Notes: generated by a model not told the origin, from the letters alone. A stretch of DNA of 64,000 nucleotides from JAGWRI01 sp963728785 (GCA_963728785.1 CAVSKV010000002.1:682001-746000); one strand, 5' to 3'. Shown: positions 44,254 through 53,380, numbered from the stretch's first letter. Made by a program: numbers and translations.

Positions 44254-44470
44254 TACTGCCGCCAGGGTGCAGTATTCGCAAGGGTCCTCCCCGGTGAACG
44301 CGATTAGAGGTTAAGGGATAGGGCCGCCTTGCGCTTCCTCCCCCCGGTTCGCCCGCGGGCCAGCATCACAAATGTTGTGGCGCGGCAAGGTCCTGTCGGC
44401 GCGACTTGGCCAGCGTCAGGTGCTCGACTGGCGACGCAGCGCAGCACATGGCATTGTAGAAGCTCAAACA

Positions 44471-44496
44471 GCGCCGCAGCCTAGTCGACGTTAGAC
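44471..44496 (+). repeat. right half of an attC-like site
   Basis: GCGCCGCAGC (44471-44480) is followed by the integron core consensus GTTRRRY as GTTAGAC (44490-44496), 24 nt before the metzincin gene. The GCGCCGCAGC block recurs in the right arm of the attC-like hairpin at 45271. The left half of this site is not recognisable. Confidence 0.45.
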
Positions 44497-44520
44497 GTCA
44501 AATGGGATCTTTGTTGGACG

Positions 44521-45189
44521 ATGGGACAATCACTCGCACTTCTCATTGGCACCGCTGGCCTCCTCTCCTGCCGGTCGGTGCCGCACGCGCCGAACGACGA
44601 GCAGCTAATGCGGCTGCCGATCCGCTTTCACCTTCTCGCCTCTTCAAATAGCAGTGCCCTTACGACGACCTGGACAGACCGGGACGTGCATACTCTGCTC
44701 CATGTTGTGAACGGCATCTGGCGGCAGGCCGGCATCGAGTGGTATGCCGAGAGCATCATACGTGAACAAAGTCCCGGCGGGGCAAATTTCGACTCCCTCA
44801 TCGCGGATCGCATCCCAAGAACTGAAGCTGCACTGACCGGTTTCGTTCCGCGTCGGCAACTGTTGAGGCCAGGTTGGAATGTGTTCTTGATTCGCGACTT
44901 TGGCCGCATCGCAGGCGGCATGTTCCAACCGGAGATCTTCGGCGTCGTCCTCTCGCAGCATGGCTTCGGCTTTGAGTTGCCTGCAGATGGACGCGGTGGC
45001 GCCACGCTGGCGCACGAATTGGGCCACTCGCTTGGCCTGGCGCACGTGGCCTGCGACAGTTCTCACGATATCATGGCCAATGCGTGCTGGTCGCCAACCG
45101 CGCAAAGCACGCTCACTCGGGGGCAAATTGCGACAGCGCGCCAGCAGGCACGGAAGGGCGTCCCTGCAGCGAGCATCCCATCACCATGA
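44521..45189 (+). CDS. metzincin-type zinc metalloprotease lipoprotein (cassette gene)
   Basis: A 222-residue protein. It starts with a short hydrophobic signal ending GLLSC, a likely lipobox at residue 17. The zinc motif HELGHSLGLAH lies near residue 165 and is followed by DIMANACW as a Met-turn, the matrixin-like layout with a minimal domain. It would act at the cell surface; the substrate is unknown. It is framed as an integron cassette: GTTAGAC lies 24 nt upstream, and GTCTAAC begins 1 nt after the stop. The very short leader and tail support that reading. Confidence 0.8.
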   Translation: MGQSLALLIGTAGLLSCRSVPHAPNDEQLMRLPIRFHLLASSNSSALTTTWTDRDVHTLLHVVNGIWRQAGIEWYAESIIREQSPGGANFDSLIADRIPRTEAALTGFVPRRQLLRPGWNVFLIRDFGRIAGGMFQPEIFGVVLSQHGFGFELPADGRGGATLAHELGHSLGLAHVACDSSHDIMANACWSPTAQSTLTRGQIATARQQARKGVPAASIPSP

Positions 45190-45190
45190 C

Positions 45191-45288
45191 GTCTAACGCG
45201 GCGCTCCTGCTGGCGGCGTTGGGTTCGGAAGGGGCCGACTCGCTCCGCTCGCGGGCCGCGGTGAAGATAAGGCGCCGCAGCGGAGCGC
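45191..45288 (+). repeat. attC-like integron recombination site
   Basis: R'' GTCTAAC (45191-45197) fits RYYYAAC. Left arm 45201-45218 pairs with right arm 45271-45288 over 16 bp if T45208 and G45213 are left unpaired. Extra bases bulging from the left arm are the hallmark that orients attC sites. A 52-bp variable segment lies between the arms. The expected right core at about 45292 (GGTGGCA) is degenerate, so the site may be inactive. Confidence 0.55.
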
Positions 45289-45309
45289 AGGGGTGGCAGT
45301 GCGGCCAAC

Positions 45310-45687
45310 GTGCCTTACGAGCTTGAGATGATCGACACGGTACCGAAGCCCGACGCGAATCTGGCAGAGTTCCTCACGGCACGCGCGAGGCATTCCTCCG
45401 ATAATCGTCTCGCAGCCGATGGGATTGGAGGAGTGGTGGCCGCGACTGCGGTCGCAGTCTGGGGCGGGCCCGCATGGTACGTCTTCTTCTCCGCCGCTAC
45501 CTGCTTTTTCGCGTACGGCGTCTGGGGCATAGTCGATCGGGAACTCGGTGAGCGCTCCGGCGGCAAGCGATCAGCGCTTCTCACCCTCCGCATAGTCCGT
45601 GCGCTCGCCACCATTCTCGGGTTCAGCGCGGCGGCGTTCACCATGCTAGCGGCGCTCGGTGTAGCGCTTGGAACGATCATTAGCTGA
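45310..45687 (+). CDS. small membrane protein (second cassette-like gene)
   Basis: A 125-residue protein with a soluble N-terminus of about 38 residues and hydrophobic segments GVVAATAVAVWGGPAWYVFF and ATILGFSAAAFTMLAALGVA. Unknown family. GTG 45310 or ATG 45328 can start it. It follows the attC-like site by 21 bp, and a second attC-type left half follows its stop after 4 nt, so it looks like the next cassette. Confidence 0.6.
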   Translation: MPYELEMIDTVPKPDANLAEFLTARARHSSDNRLAADGIGGVVAATAVAVWGGPAWYVFFSAATCFFAYGVWGIVDRELGERSGGKRSALLTLRIVRALATILGFSAAAFTMLAALGVALGTIIS

Positions 45688-45691
45688 CGCG

Positions 45692-45716
45692 GGGTAACTG
45701 CCCCCTGCTGGCGGCG
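45692..45716 (+). repeat. left half of a second attC-like site
   Basis: GGGTAAC (45692-45698) is an off-consensus R'' followed by CCTGCTGGCGGCG (45704-45716), identical over 13 bp to the left arm of the complete attC-like site (45206-45218). No matching right arm is found downstream, so the site is truncated. Confidence 0.4.
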
Positions 45717-45823
45717 CGGGCCGAGGAGGCCGCGGAATCCTTGCTCATCACCTGCCCAACCCGGTAGTCTTCATTGTCACCGTTGGCCTCCGAGCCGCTG
45801 TCGGCCACATCGACCCCACGGCC

Positions 45824-46087
45824 ATGTTAATCGTCGCGATCATCGCCGCAACCGTCGTCCTCCTGGCCCGGATCCTCGTCAACCGGCATCCCTCGCAAGC
45901 CGTGGCGCCCGCCGAGCTGCGCCAGATCGAAGAGCGCCTGGCGCGCATCGAACGGGCAGTGGATACGATCGCCGTCGAAACCGAACGGATCTCCGAAGGC
46001 CAGCGGTTCGTGACCAAGATCATGGCCGACCGTGGAGCGGGCCAGCTGTCCGCTCCATCACCGGGCCCGGACCGGGTGGGCACGTAA
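45824..46087 (+). CDS. small membrane-anchored coiled-coil protein
   Basis: An 87-residue protein with one N-terminal transmembrane segment (MLIVAIIAATVVLLARILV). A heptad-like helix (AELRQIEERLARIERAVDTI) follows, then a flexible Pro/Gly-rich end. Similar short anchored coiled-coil proteins are common in this type of genome, but no role is established. No partner gene is adjacent. Confidence 0.6.
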   Translation: MLIVAIIAATVVLLARILVNRHPSQAVAPAELRQIEERLARIERAVDTIAVETERISEGQRFVTKIMADRGAGQLSAPSPGPDRVGT

Positions 46088-46166
46088 GACGCCCTTCCGG
46101 CGGTGGCCGTAGCCTCAGTCACTCGCCACAGCACTTGGCGTAGCTCATAGGACCACAGCACGCAGG

Positions 46167-46424
46167 TCAATGCACGGCGACTTCGCCCCCGCCGAGGGAT
46201 GACTTCCCAGGGGGCCAGGACTGCGACCACACGTGGCAATGCTCGCAGTAGACACTGCCGGCGCGACGGAGGTAGTCTCTCGTGGCATTCCGGATGAAGA
46301 CGGCCCCGCACAGATGACACCCGAGATCTTCGGTACCAATGTCGGGAGGGTCGGTCGGGGCTACGAGGGCGCGAACGTGCTCGCTCAGGCGGGCAGGCGG
46401 GTTGACAGCCGGGTACGATTTCAT
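46167..46424 (-). CDS. small zinc-ribbon protein
   Basis: An 85-residue protein with two Cys pairs, GCHLCGAVF and YCEHCHVW, 22 residues apart, forming a treble-clef or zinc-ribbon finger. GGAGG lies directly upstream of ATG 46424, which supports the start. A nucleic-acid or protein-binding role is likely; the partner is unknown. Confidence 0.65.
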   Translation of the reverse strand: MKSYPAVNPPARLSEHVRALVAPTDPPDIGTEDLGCHLCGAVFIRNATRDYLRRAGSVYCEHCHVWSQSWPPGKSSLGGGEVAVH

Positions 46425-46626
46425 GGGACCTCCAGACTCGTAGTCAACTCTCTGCCGCCTGCTCGCGCTAGTCGTCGGTTCTTAAGGAGGGTGTTCACTG
46501 AGGCATAATGGAGGAAGCTGGCAGCGCGGGCCGCGGTTGTCCTAGGAACCCCGCACAACGCGGCGGCCACATTCAGCAGCGGTGTCAACGGCCACTGTTC
46601 CTGATGGCAAGGCGGAGAGAGAGCAC

Positions 46627-46896
46627 ATGGCAATTCGCGACTGGCACGGGGGTCGGATTGTACTCCTTTGGGTCCTGACGGTAGCCTCCGGCGGAATCCT
46701 GGTCGCCATGATGGCTCGCCCGTGGTATTCGGCGGACAATCCATTTATCAGTCGGACGGACTCAGTACTCAGCGTCATTCGGATTCCGTTCCTTATCGGA
46801 TTCTGCGCGCTGTCCCTACTCACACTCCTCTGCACGTGGGCTCGGCTCAACCGCCAGCCTGCTTCAAACGCGGGATCGAACGGTGATAACAGGTAG
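46627..46896 (+). CDS. small two-helix membrane protein
   Basis: An 89-residue protein with two hydrophobic segments (GGRIVLLWVLTVASGGILVA and IPFLIGFCALSLLTLLCTW) and a short periplasmic loop. GGAGAG upstream favours ATG 46627 over a GTG at 46582. Unknown family. Confidence 0.6.
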   Translation: MAIRDWHGGRIVLLWVLTVASGGILVAMMARPWYSADNPFISRTDSVLSVIRIPFLIGFCALSLLTLLCTWARLNRQPASNAGSNGDNR

Positions 46897-47384
46897 CGAC
46901 CCGCATACGCCTCAGCGCTGTGTGCCGTGTTTCGCGAGTTACAGTGCCGGAGAATTCGATGAGGGTCTTGGAGGAGGCCAGTGTGACTTCTCAACGAAGG
47001 ATGGTCGGATGGAGCAGGACCGGCCGCTGAAGGACTGGAGGCGGGTTTGGAAGACGATCTTCTTCTGGCTGATCGTCATCCGCATTCCTGTCCTCCGCAT
47101 CTACTCGCCCAGACGGCCGCGAGCGGCCCGTCTTCCGAGCTGTTATACGTCAGGAATCGCTGCATCTGGTCCAGGGCGATGGCCGTGGTGTGGTCCCACG
47201 TCGACGAGGTACCCGCTGGGAAGCGTAGGTTGACCGCGAAGAGCGGGGTCGTCGGATGGACACCCATCGGTGGGCGTGAATGGACTCGGGCTGCTCTCGC
47301 CTTGCTCTCTGGCCGCGATTATGATAGGGCGCCGCTGCAGGGTGCTGGGGCGGCAGGGCGACCACAGCTTTCAGGGTCAGCGAC
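46897..47384. other. gap without a confident gene
   Basis: About 490 bp. One frame (ATG 47008) codes a charged start and a single hydrophobic stretch TIFFWLIVIRIPVLRIY, then turns Pro/Arg-rich; it may be a truncated membrane protein. At 47312-47326 a 15-bp sequence ending TTATGATA is identical to one upstream of the ADOP permease (41536-41550). It may be a -10 region for the next gene. Confidence 0.4.
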
Positions 47385-48362
47385 ATGACTGACGTGTTGG
47401 ACCTCAGAGCGCAAATGTTCAACGGCCTGCCCTGGTTCCACGCTCTCACACGCCCGCCAGCGCCAAGAATTACCAGTGCTTGGTACGTCGCAAAGGACCA
47501 GGACGCGGAGTGGAATGTCTGTCTGCTCGAAGCAGCTCTGCAGTACGCCAAGAACAGGGGTCTGTGGTCCACGTACCGTCGCCGGTTTGAAGGGATTGGG
47601 GTGGGCGACGTGTCGCTGGCGAGAGCCAACGCTGAGAATCGAGAAGCCGATTTCGTTATCTGGGAGATCGCTGCTGAGCTCGTGGCAGCGGCATATCTTG
47701 AGCACGTGCTCCGCTGGACATTTTGCAGGCATGAGCCGCCCGGTGATAGGAAGCGGCTGGGCGACTGGGAATTTGAAACGCCCGACGGCAAGCTGGTCTT
47801 CGTCGAGGTCAAGACACTCTGCGAACCTCAATGGCGACCTACGAGCGGAGGATATTTCCGGCGATCGCAGGCGGGGCGCCTCGGAAAGCTTCTTTCCCGC
47901 GCGTATCGAAAGCTGCCCGCGGATGATCGAGCCACGCTCGTCGTCGTGGTGGGCTTTGATTTAATCCGGATCCCGTTTAGCCTAGTCCAAAGCGACCTGT
48001 TCGCCAGCTTGTTCGGCCAATTCGTTGTGAAGTTCAACGTGATGACGCCAGCGCCACAGGTGACCTACGCTGGCCCCTCGTTTAGAGAGATGCTCGTCGG
48101 CCACACGAAACGGCGCCGGCTGGGAGTTGTAGCCGGATTGGTGTTGCGTGGCCTTTCGTCACCGATGCCATTGCTTTATAGCCTTCACAATCCCTTCGCG
48201 TATGATGCAGCTCGCATCGGCCCTGCTCATTTCGCGGATTGCCCGCAATTTGTATGGTCGGACCGCCTGGGCGAGGAACGCGGAAGGAACAACGCCGAAG
48301 ACGCATGGCGAAGCATGCAGCAGACGCTCTTGCCGGTAGGCCCATGTACGCCGATCGGTTAG
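47385..48362 (+). CDS. PD-(D/E)XK-like nuclease-fold protein of unknown role
   Basis: A 325-residue soluble protein. The centre contains a helix with Glu (IAAELVAAAYLEHVLRWTF), then DWEFETPDGKLVFVEVKTL, which fits the Asp...Glu-x-Lys catalytic pattern of PD-(D/E)XK nucleases on two strands. The N- and C-terminal parts are unrecognised. A restriction or repair nuclease is possible, but no methylase or helicase is adjacent. It sits in block B-C of the island and ends shortly before an IS remnant. Confidence 0.6.
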   Translation: MTDVLDLRAQMFNGLPWFHALTRPPAPRITSAWYVAKDQDAEWNVCLLEAALQYAKNRGLWSTYRRRFEGIGVGDVSLARANAENREADFVIWEIAAELVAAAYLEHVLRWTFCRHEPPGDRKRLGDWEFETPDGKLVFVEVKTLCEPQWRPTSGGYFRRSQAGRLGKLLSRAYRKLPADDRATLVVVVGFDLIRIPFSLVQSDLFASLFGQFVVKFNVMTPAPQVTYAGPSFREMLVGHTKRRRLGVVAGLVLRGLSSPMPLLYSLHNPFAYDAARIGPAHFADCPQFVWSDRLGEERGRNNAEDAWRSMQQTLLPVGPCTPIG

Positions 48363-48405
48363 CAGTCAATTGCTGCTGTGTACGCCGATTCGGGAGACAC
48401 TTTAG

Positions 48406-48729
48406 TCAGCCAGTAGGACCTACGGCGACCAGGGTGCTACGGTACTGCTGGGGGGACTGAAAGCCGAGGGCCGAGTGCGGCGCCACGGCGTTGTAATCGG
48501 CGATCCAGGCCGGGATCTGGTCCAGCACGGCGGCGGCCGACGAGAGATCCGCCCCGACGACATAGTCCCGCCGCATGGTGTTCACGAAGGCCTCCGACAT
48601 CCCGTTGGACTGCGGGCTCGCCGCGGGGGTGGTGATCGGCACCACCTGCTGCGCTTCCGTCGTGATGAGCGTGTCGAGCGCGGTGTAGACGCGCCCGTTG
48701 TCATTCAGCCACTGGATGGGCGCGTCCGG
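48406..48729 (-). pseudogene. IS3-family transposase 3' remnant
   Basis: About 107 codons of the C-terminal rve domain remain: APIQWLNDNGRVYTALDTLI, then SPQSNGMSEAFVN and YNAVAPHSALGFQSPQQY. These match IS3-group OrfB, including the DDE Glu region. The upstream part is missing behind a stop at 48730, and no orfA or inverted repeats are visible. It is a dead insertion fragment. Confidence 0.85.
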
Positions 48730-48800
48730 TCATGCGGCCTGAACATACCGCTGCGACCTGACGGGGGAATTACGAGCCACCAGTACGATCGACCCCGCGC

Positions 48801-49091
48801 CTACTCGTGATCGACCTGCTCGCGGTGGTGCCGCTCGCCGGTCTCGCGATTGAAGTACACCTCGACCATCTTGCCGCTCGTGGGGTCGAGGAACCGCTCG
48901 CCCGTGGGACGCCAGTCGCCGATGCGCGGGGGCGGCGGTGTGTACCGCCAGCGCTCGAATACCACGCCGACTGTGGACGCGCCCCCGGCGATGAACAGGT
49001 ATAGCGCGGCGCCGTACGCGTGCGCCCCCACGGCCACGCCGCCGGCCACCAGCAGGCCGGCGCCAGCGACCACGAGCAATCGCCGGAGCAC
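48801..49091 (-). CDS. small membrane protein next to YbjQ
   Basis: A 96-residue protein with two hydrophobic segments near the N-terminus (LLVVAGAGLLVAGGVAVGA, then YLFIAGGASTVGVVF). A soluble tail contains GDWRPTGERFLDPTSGKMVEV. Unknown family. The GTG start lies 1 nt after the stop of the YbjQ-like gene, so they form an operon. Confidence 0.65.
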   Translation of the reverse strand: MLRRLLVVAGAGLLVAGGVAVGAHAYGAALYLFIAGGASTVGVVFERWRYTPPPPRIGDWRPTGERFLDPTSGKMVEVYFNRETGERHHREQVDHE

Positions 49092-49092
49092 G

Positions 49093-49416
49093 TCAGGTGG
49101 CCGGTTCCAGCACCACGGCCGTGCCGTAGGCCACGATTTCGCTCATCGTCTTGCCGATCTCCGACGAGTCGAACCGCATCATGACGATGCCGTTGGCGCC
49201 CATGGCCGTGGCGTTCTGCACCATGCGGTCCACGGCGTGCCGCCGGGCCTCTTCCAGCAGCTCCGTGTACTCCTTGATCTCTCCGCCCACGATCGAGCGA
49301 AGGCTCGCGATGATGTTGCCGCCGATGCCGCGGCTGCGGACCACCACGCCGAACGCCTGCCCCTTGGTCTCTCTGACGCGGTATCCCGCGACGGACTCTG
49401 AAGTCACGACGATCAC
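49093..49416 (-). CDS. YbjQ/UPF0145 family protein
   Basis: A 107-residue protein of the YbjQ family (heavy-metal-binding domain, pentameric dodecin-like fold). VVRSRGIGGNIIASLRSIVGGEIKEYTELL, given here as one continuous conserved region from about residue 28, is followed by NATAMGANGIVMMRFDSS and the terminal AYGTAVVLEP; both are signature blocks. Function is unproven. GTG 49416 has AAGGGGA upstream. It is the first gene of a pair with the small membrane protein and is the kind of gene normally found on chromosomes. Confidence 0.88.
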   Translation of the reverse strand: MIVVTSESVAGYRVRETKGQAFGVVVRSRGIGGNIIASLRSIVGGEIKEYTELLEEARRHAVDRMVQNATAMGANGIVMMRFDSSEIGKTMSEIVAYGTAVVLEPAT

Positions 49417-49810
49417 GAGTGTTCCCCTTTTGCGTTGCCGGCGACGCCAGGTACCTGACCAACTTATGACGTGCCTAGCGTACCGGCAATGCCGAAGCAC
49501 GGTTTCGAATCCCGCCGCGTGCACGGCTCTTCACGCCGTTGACTCGGCCAGGCCCGAACGATCCAGCGTGATTGCTTGCAGGACACATCAGTTCGGCCAA
49601 GGCGCCCGCAGCCTTCGTGGTTGCGGGCGCCATCTATGGGCGTCTGGCCTTCGTATGGATGAGCCCCTTAGTCTCGCGTTGCGCTCAGGCGCTACCCATC
49701 CGTCGCCCGCCGATGTTTCTCCATCCGGCGACCCTCCCTTGAGAGGTCAACCTACGCTTCCCAAAGTGCCTCGTCGAATTGGGGATTACAGCAGCGAGAG
49801 GTTGCTCACG

Positions 49811-49933
49811 TGCTGACAATGTGCTGACAACGGAAAGCACTGGTGCCGTTGGCGAATGTCGAAGCGCCCTACTCTCACCCTAGAGAGCACAGACGGGCCG
49901 CGCCCGGGCTCATCTGATGGCGCATCAGCGGAG
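49811..49933 (+). repeat. recombination-site-like module, copy C
   Basis: Arms TGCTGACAA are at 49811-49819 and 49822-49830. The core begins 98 bp after the first arm: CTCATCTGA (49909-49917), centre TGGCGCA, TCAGCGGAG (49925-49933). It is the best preserved copy. It lies between the YbjQ pair and the helicase-methylase operon. Confidence 0.72.
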
Positions 49934-50235
49934 TAGCGCCGCCGCGTCACTCCCTCATGATCGGAGACCCCCGGCGTGCCGTCCGGACGGGACACTGTGC
50001 CTGGGTTAGGTCTCGGGGGTCACGTCATCGGGATCATCCACTTGCGGAATGATCAACACAGCGGACACTGACGTATGCGACAGATCGGTGATGCCTGGAA
50101 TCAGGAGCCCACCAGCACATCGCTGGTGCAACCAACGTAAGGTTCGTAAGATGGGACATCTGAATACGGTCATCCTGCGATGACCAGGCCGGATAGTGTG
50201 GCCTTTCTCCTGAACCAGAGCAGGGAATCCTCAGC

Positions 50236-53200
50236 ATGCCTGGCGAATCTAGCGGTCGTGACTTGTTCATCGTTGACAACAGCGTCTCGGGTTGGACGGG
50301 GCTGAGGTACTTGGAAGAGTGGTCCGGAATTGCGAAATCTTTCGACATCGCGACCGGTTACTTCGAGATCGGCGCGTTGCTCGCGCTCGACGGAAAATGG
50401 CAGCCGCTGGACAAGATTCGGATCCTGATGGGCGCGGAAATGACGCATCGGACGCGCAGAGCGCTGCTTGATGCCGTGCGGGCGCGGGCAGTGCAGATCC
50501 TAGACGGGAGCATTGAGGCTGATAAGGCGACCAATCCGTTCCTTCACGGCGTCGAGGCGATTCTCGAGGCGTTGCGCTCCGGGCAGATCGAGTGCCGCGT
50601 TTACGACAAGGACAAATTCCACGCCAAGGCGTACATCACGCACGCGAAGCTCGAGGTGGTCGGATCGCAGGCGCTGGTCGGGTCGAGCAACTTCACGCAC
50701 CCGGGGCTCAGTGAAAACATTGAACTCAACATCCAGGTGCAGAGCGCCCGCGAGGTGGCGCAGCTCCAGGAGTGGTTCGAGACGCACTGGAACGACGCAA
50801 CAGAGGTGACCGACGCGATTGTCGAAACGATCTCGCGGCACACGCAGCGGTACTCCCCGTTCGACGTGTACGCCAAAGCACTGCAAGAGTTCTTTCGCGG
50901 TCACGAGCTCACCGCGACCGAGTGGGATGAGACCCGGTCCAAGATGTTCCCGCGGGTCGACCGCTATCAGAAGGAAGCGTACTGGGCGCTGATGAAGATC
51001 GCGCGCCAGCATGGCGGGGCGTTCCTTTGCGACGGGGTCGGCCTGGGCAAGACCTTCGTTGGATTGATGCTGATCGAGCGGCTCATCCTGCACGAGGGGA
51101 AGCGTGTCGTCCTGTTCGCCCCTAAGGGCGCGAAGGAAGGCGTCTGGGAACCGCATCTGCGCGATTGGCTACCACACATCGGTGGGGTTGGCGGGGGCTC
51201 GGATTTCAGCAATCTCGCCGTATTCAGCCACACCGACCTCGGTCGCACGGGTGACTATCCCGAACGGTTCAAGAGAATCGCCGAGCTGGCTGACGTGGTC
51301 ATCATCGATGAGGCCCATCACTTTCGCAATCCAGGAACACGGGCGGACGGCAGGGATCCTTCGCGTTACTTCCGTCTCTACGACCTTCTGGATAATACGG
51401 TAAGACCGAAGACCTTGTTCATGCTTACCGCCACGCCGATCAACAACCGGCTCAGCGATTTCCGGCATATGGCTGAGCTCTTCACGCGCCGGGACGAGGC
51501 CTACTTCGCCCGCACGCTGGGGGTCAACAATCTCAGCGCGCACTTCAATCAGATGGAAAAGGAATTGCGTAACCGTGTGGGCCATGAGGTAACTGACGTC
51601 GCGGCGGAGATGCCCGAGGCTCAGGAGCTGCTAGCCACGGATACGATCTTTCGTCACCTCATGGTCCAGCGCAGCCGCGCCTATGCGCGCGAGAGCCAGA
51701 TGCGCGAATCCGGGAAAGCCACGGTGTTCCCGGAACGCAATGCGCCGCAGGTAGCCGCATACTCGATCCGCAAGACCTATGGCCGCCTGCTCGACATGTT
51801 CGAAAAGGCCTTCACCAGGAAGAATCCACTCTTCACGCTGCCGATGTACTATCCGCTCGCCTGGTATAGCGGGCCCGACACCAGCATCGATCCCCTCGAA
51901 GAGGGGCGGCAGGGTCAGATTGTCGGTCTGATCAGGACCAACTTTCTGAAACGGTTCGAAAGCTCCGTGGTCGCCTTTGAGCTTTCGTGCGACCGTCTTC
52001 TGCAAAAGCTCCTGGCCTTCCTCGAGGTCCACAGCCAGACAGACGCCGAAAAGAAGCGGCTTGAGCGCTGGAGGACCCAGAATGCCGAGATCCTCGGGTT
52101 GGCGACCCATCGGCAGTTTGAGTTCTGGGCCAAGGATGGCGATGAGGCCGAGGACGAGGACATTGTGCCTCCGGAGATGCTCGATGCCGTCCAGCGCCTG
52201 GACCGAGCCGAGTACAAAGTAGAGGAGATGCTGTCGGAAACCTTTCTCGACCTGGACCAGATCGTCCAGTTCCTCGACGAGGCCCGGAAGTTCGAGCCGA
52301 AGCACGACGATAAACTGCAGAAACTCATCCGCTTGTTGCGTTCGAAGGACCTAGATGGCCACAAGGTGTTGATCTTCACCGAGTTTGCCGACACCGCGCG
52401 TTACTTGAAGAGCCAACTCGACGAGGCCGGCATCGACGGCGTCGCCCAGGTGGACAGCGCGTCCAAGGGCAATCGGGCCGACGTCATTCAGAGCTTCTCG
52501 CCGTATTACAATGGCAGCTCGTCCGCTGCGCTGGAGGAGAAGGGCCCTGCCGAAATCCGCGTCCTCATCTCCACGGACGTTCTCTCTGAAGGCCTAAACC
52601 TCCAAGATGCCTCGCGGATGATCAACTATGACATCCACTGGAACCCCGTTCGGTTGATGCAGCGCATCGGTCGAGTGGACCGGCGCATGAATCCGGAGAC
52701 CGAGAAGCGCCTCGTCGCGGACCACCCGGATGTCGCGACGACGCGCGGGAAGGTGAGCTTCTGGAACTTCCTGCCGCCCGCTGAGCTAAACGCGATCCTC
52801 ACCCTCTATACGAAGGTCACGCAAAAGACCCTCCTGATCTCGCAGACGTTGGGGATCGAAGGGAAGAAGCTTCTAACACCCGACGACGACTTCGACGCGC
52901 TCCGGGAGTTCAATCACGCCTACGAGGGCACCAAGACGGCCGTCGAGGACATGCACCTTGAGTACCAGGCACTGTTACAGGCTGATCCCGAACTAGAACC
53001 GCGTCTGACGCGCCTCCCCGGCGCCACCTTCAGCGGGCGGAAGCGCCCGACCAAGGGCGCACGCGGCGTCTTCTTCTGCTACGCGCTGCCCGCTCTCGAT
53101 AAGGAAGCGGGCGAGTTCACGGAGGAGGCGGGGACGACGCGCTGGTACCTCTACGACTTCGACCGCGACGCGATCCTTGGGGAGCCGGGCGAGATCGTCG

Positions 53201-53376
53201 CCAGCATCCGCTCCAAGTCCGACACGCCGCGCAAGTGCACCACCCAGGAGACGACCCTCGTGGAACTCCGCGCCAAGGTCGAGAAGCACATCAAGAACAC
53301 CTACCTGAAGCGGGTGGACGCGCCCGTCGGGGTCAAGCCGGCACTGCGGTGCTGGATGGAACTCAACGAGGGCTGA
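50236..53376 (+). CDS. PLD nuclease-SNF2 helicase fusion, defence type
   Basis: A 1046-residue protein. The N-terminal 200 residues are a phospholipase-D-like nuclease domain with HAKAY (His129, Lys131) and SSNFTHPG (Ser150, Asn152). A superfamily 2 SNF2-like helicase follows: Walker A DGVGLGKT at 266-273, DEAH at 358-361, TATPINN as motif III, and QRIGRVDRR as motif VI. A long helical insertion sits between the two RecA lobes. This architecture occurs in restriction or DISARM-like phage-defence loci beside large DNA methylases, as here. The methylase gene starts 4 nt after its stop. Confidence 0.88.
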   Translation: MPGESSGRDLFIVDNSVSGWTGLRYLEEWSGIAKSFDIATGYFEIGALLALDGKWQPLDKIRILMGAEMTHRTRRALLDAVRARAVQILDGSIEADKATNPFLHGVEAILEALRSGQIECRVYDKDKFHAKAYITHAKLEVVGSQALVGSSNFTHPGLSENIELNIQVQSAREVAQLQEWFETHWNDATEVTDAIVETISRHTQRYSPFDVYAKALQEFFRGHELTATEWDETRSKMFPRVDRYQKEAYWALMKIARQHGGAFLCDGVGLGKTFVGLMLIERLILHEGKRVVLFAPKGAKEGVWEPHLRDWLPHIGGVGGGSDFSNLAVFSHTDLGRTGDYPERFKRIAELADVVIIDEAHHFRNPGTRADGRDPSRYFRLYDLLDNTVRPKTLFMLTATPINNRLSDFRHMAELFTRRDEAYFARTLGVNNLSAHFNQMEKELRNRVGHEVTDVAAEMPEAQELLATDTIFRHLMVQRSRAYARESQMRESGKATVFPERNAPQVAAYSIRKTYGRLLDMFEKAFTRKNPLFTLPMYYPLAWYSGPDTSIDPLEEGRQGQIVGLIRTNFLKRFESSVVAFELSCDRLLQKLLAFLEVHSQTDAEKKRLERWRTQNAEILGLATHRQFEFWAKDGDEAEDEDIVPPEMLDAVQRLDRAEYKVEEMLSETFLDLDQIVQFLDEARKFEPKHDDKLQKLIRLLRSKDLDGHKVLIFTEFADTARYLKSQLDEAGIDGVAQVDSASKGNRADVIQSFSPYYNGSSSAALEEKGPAEIRVLISTDVLSEGLNLQDASRMINYDIHWNPVRLMQRIGRVDRRMNPETEKRLVADHPDVATTRGKVSFWNFLPPAELNAILTLYTKVTQKTLLISQTLGIEGKKLLTPDDDFDALREFNHAYEGTKTAVEDMHLEYQALLQADPELEPRLTRLPGATFSGRKRPTKGARGVFFCYALPALDKEAGEFTEEAGTTRWYLYDFDRDAILGEPGEIVASIRSKSDTPRKCTTQETTLVELRAKVEKHIKNTYLKRVDAPVGVKPALRCWMELNEG

Positions 53377-53380
53377 GCCG

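Noticed and set aside
48475..48810. A plus-strand frame of 111 codons over the IS remnant.
   Set aside because: It is antisense to the recognisable transposase fragment and has no independent support.
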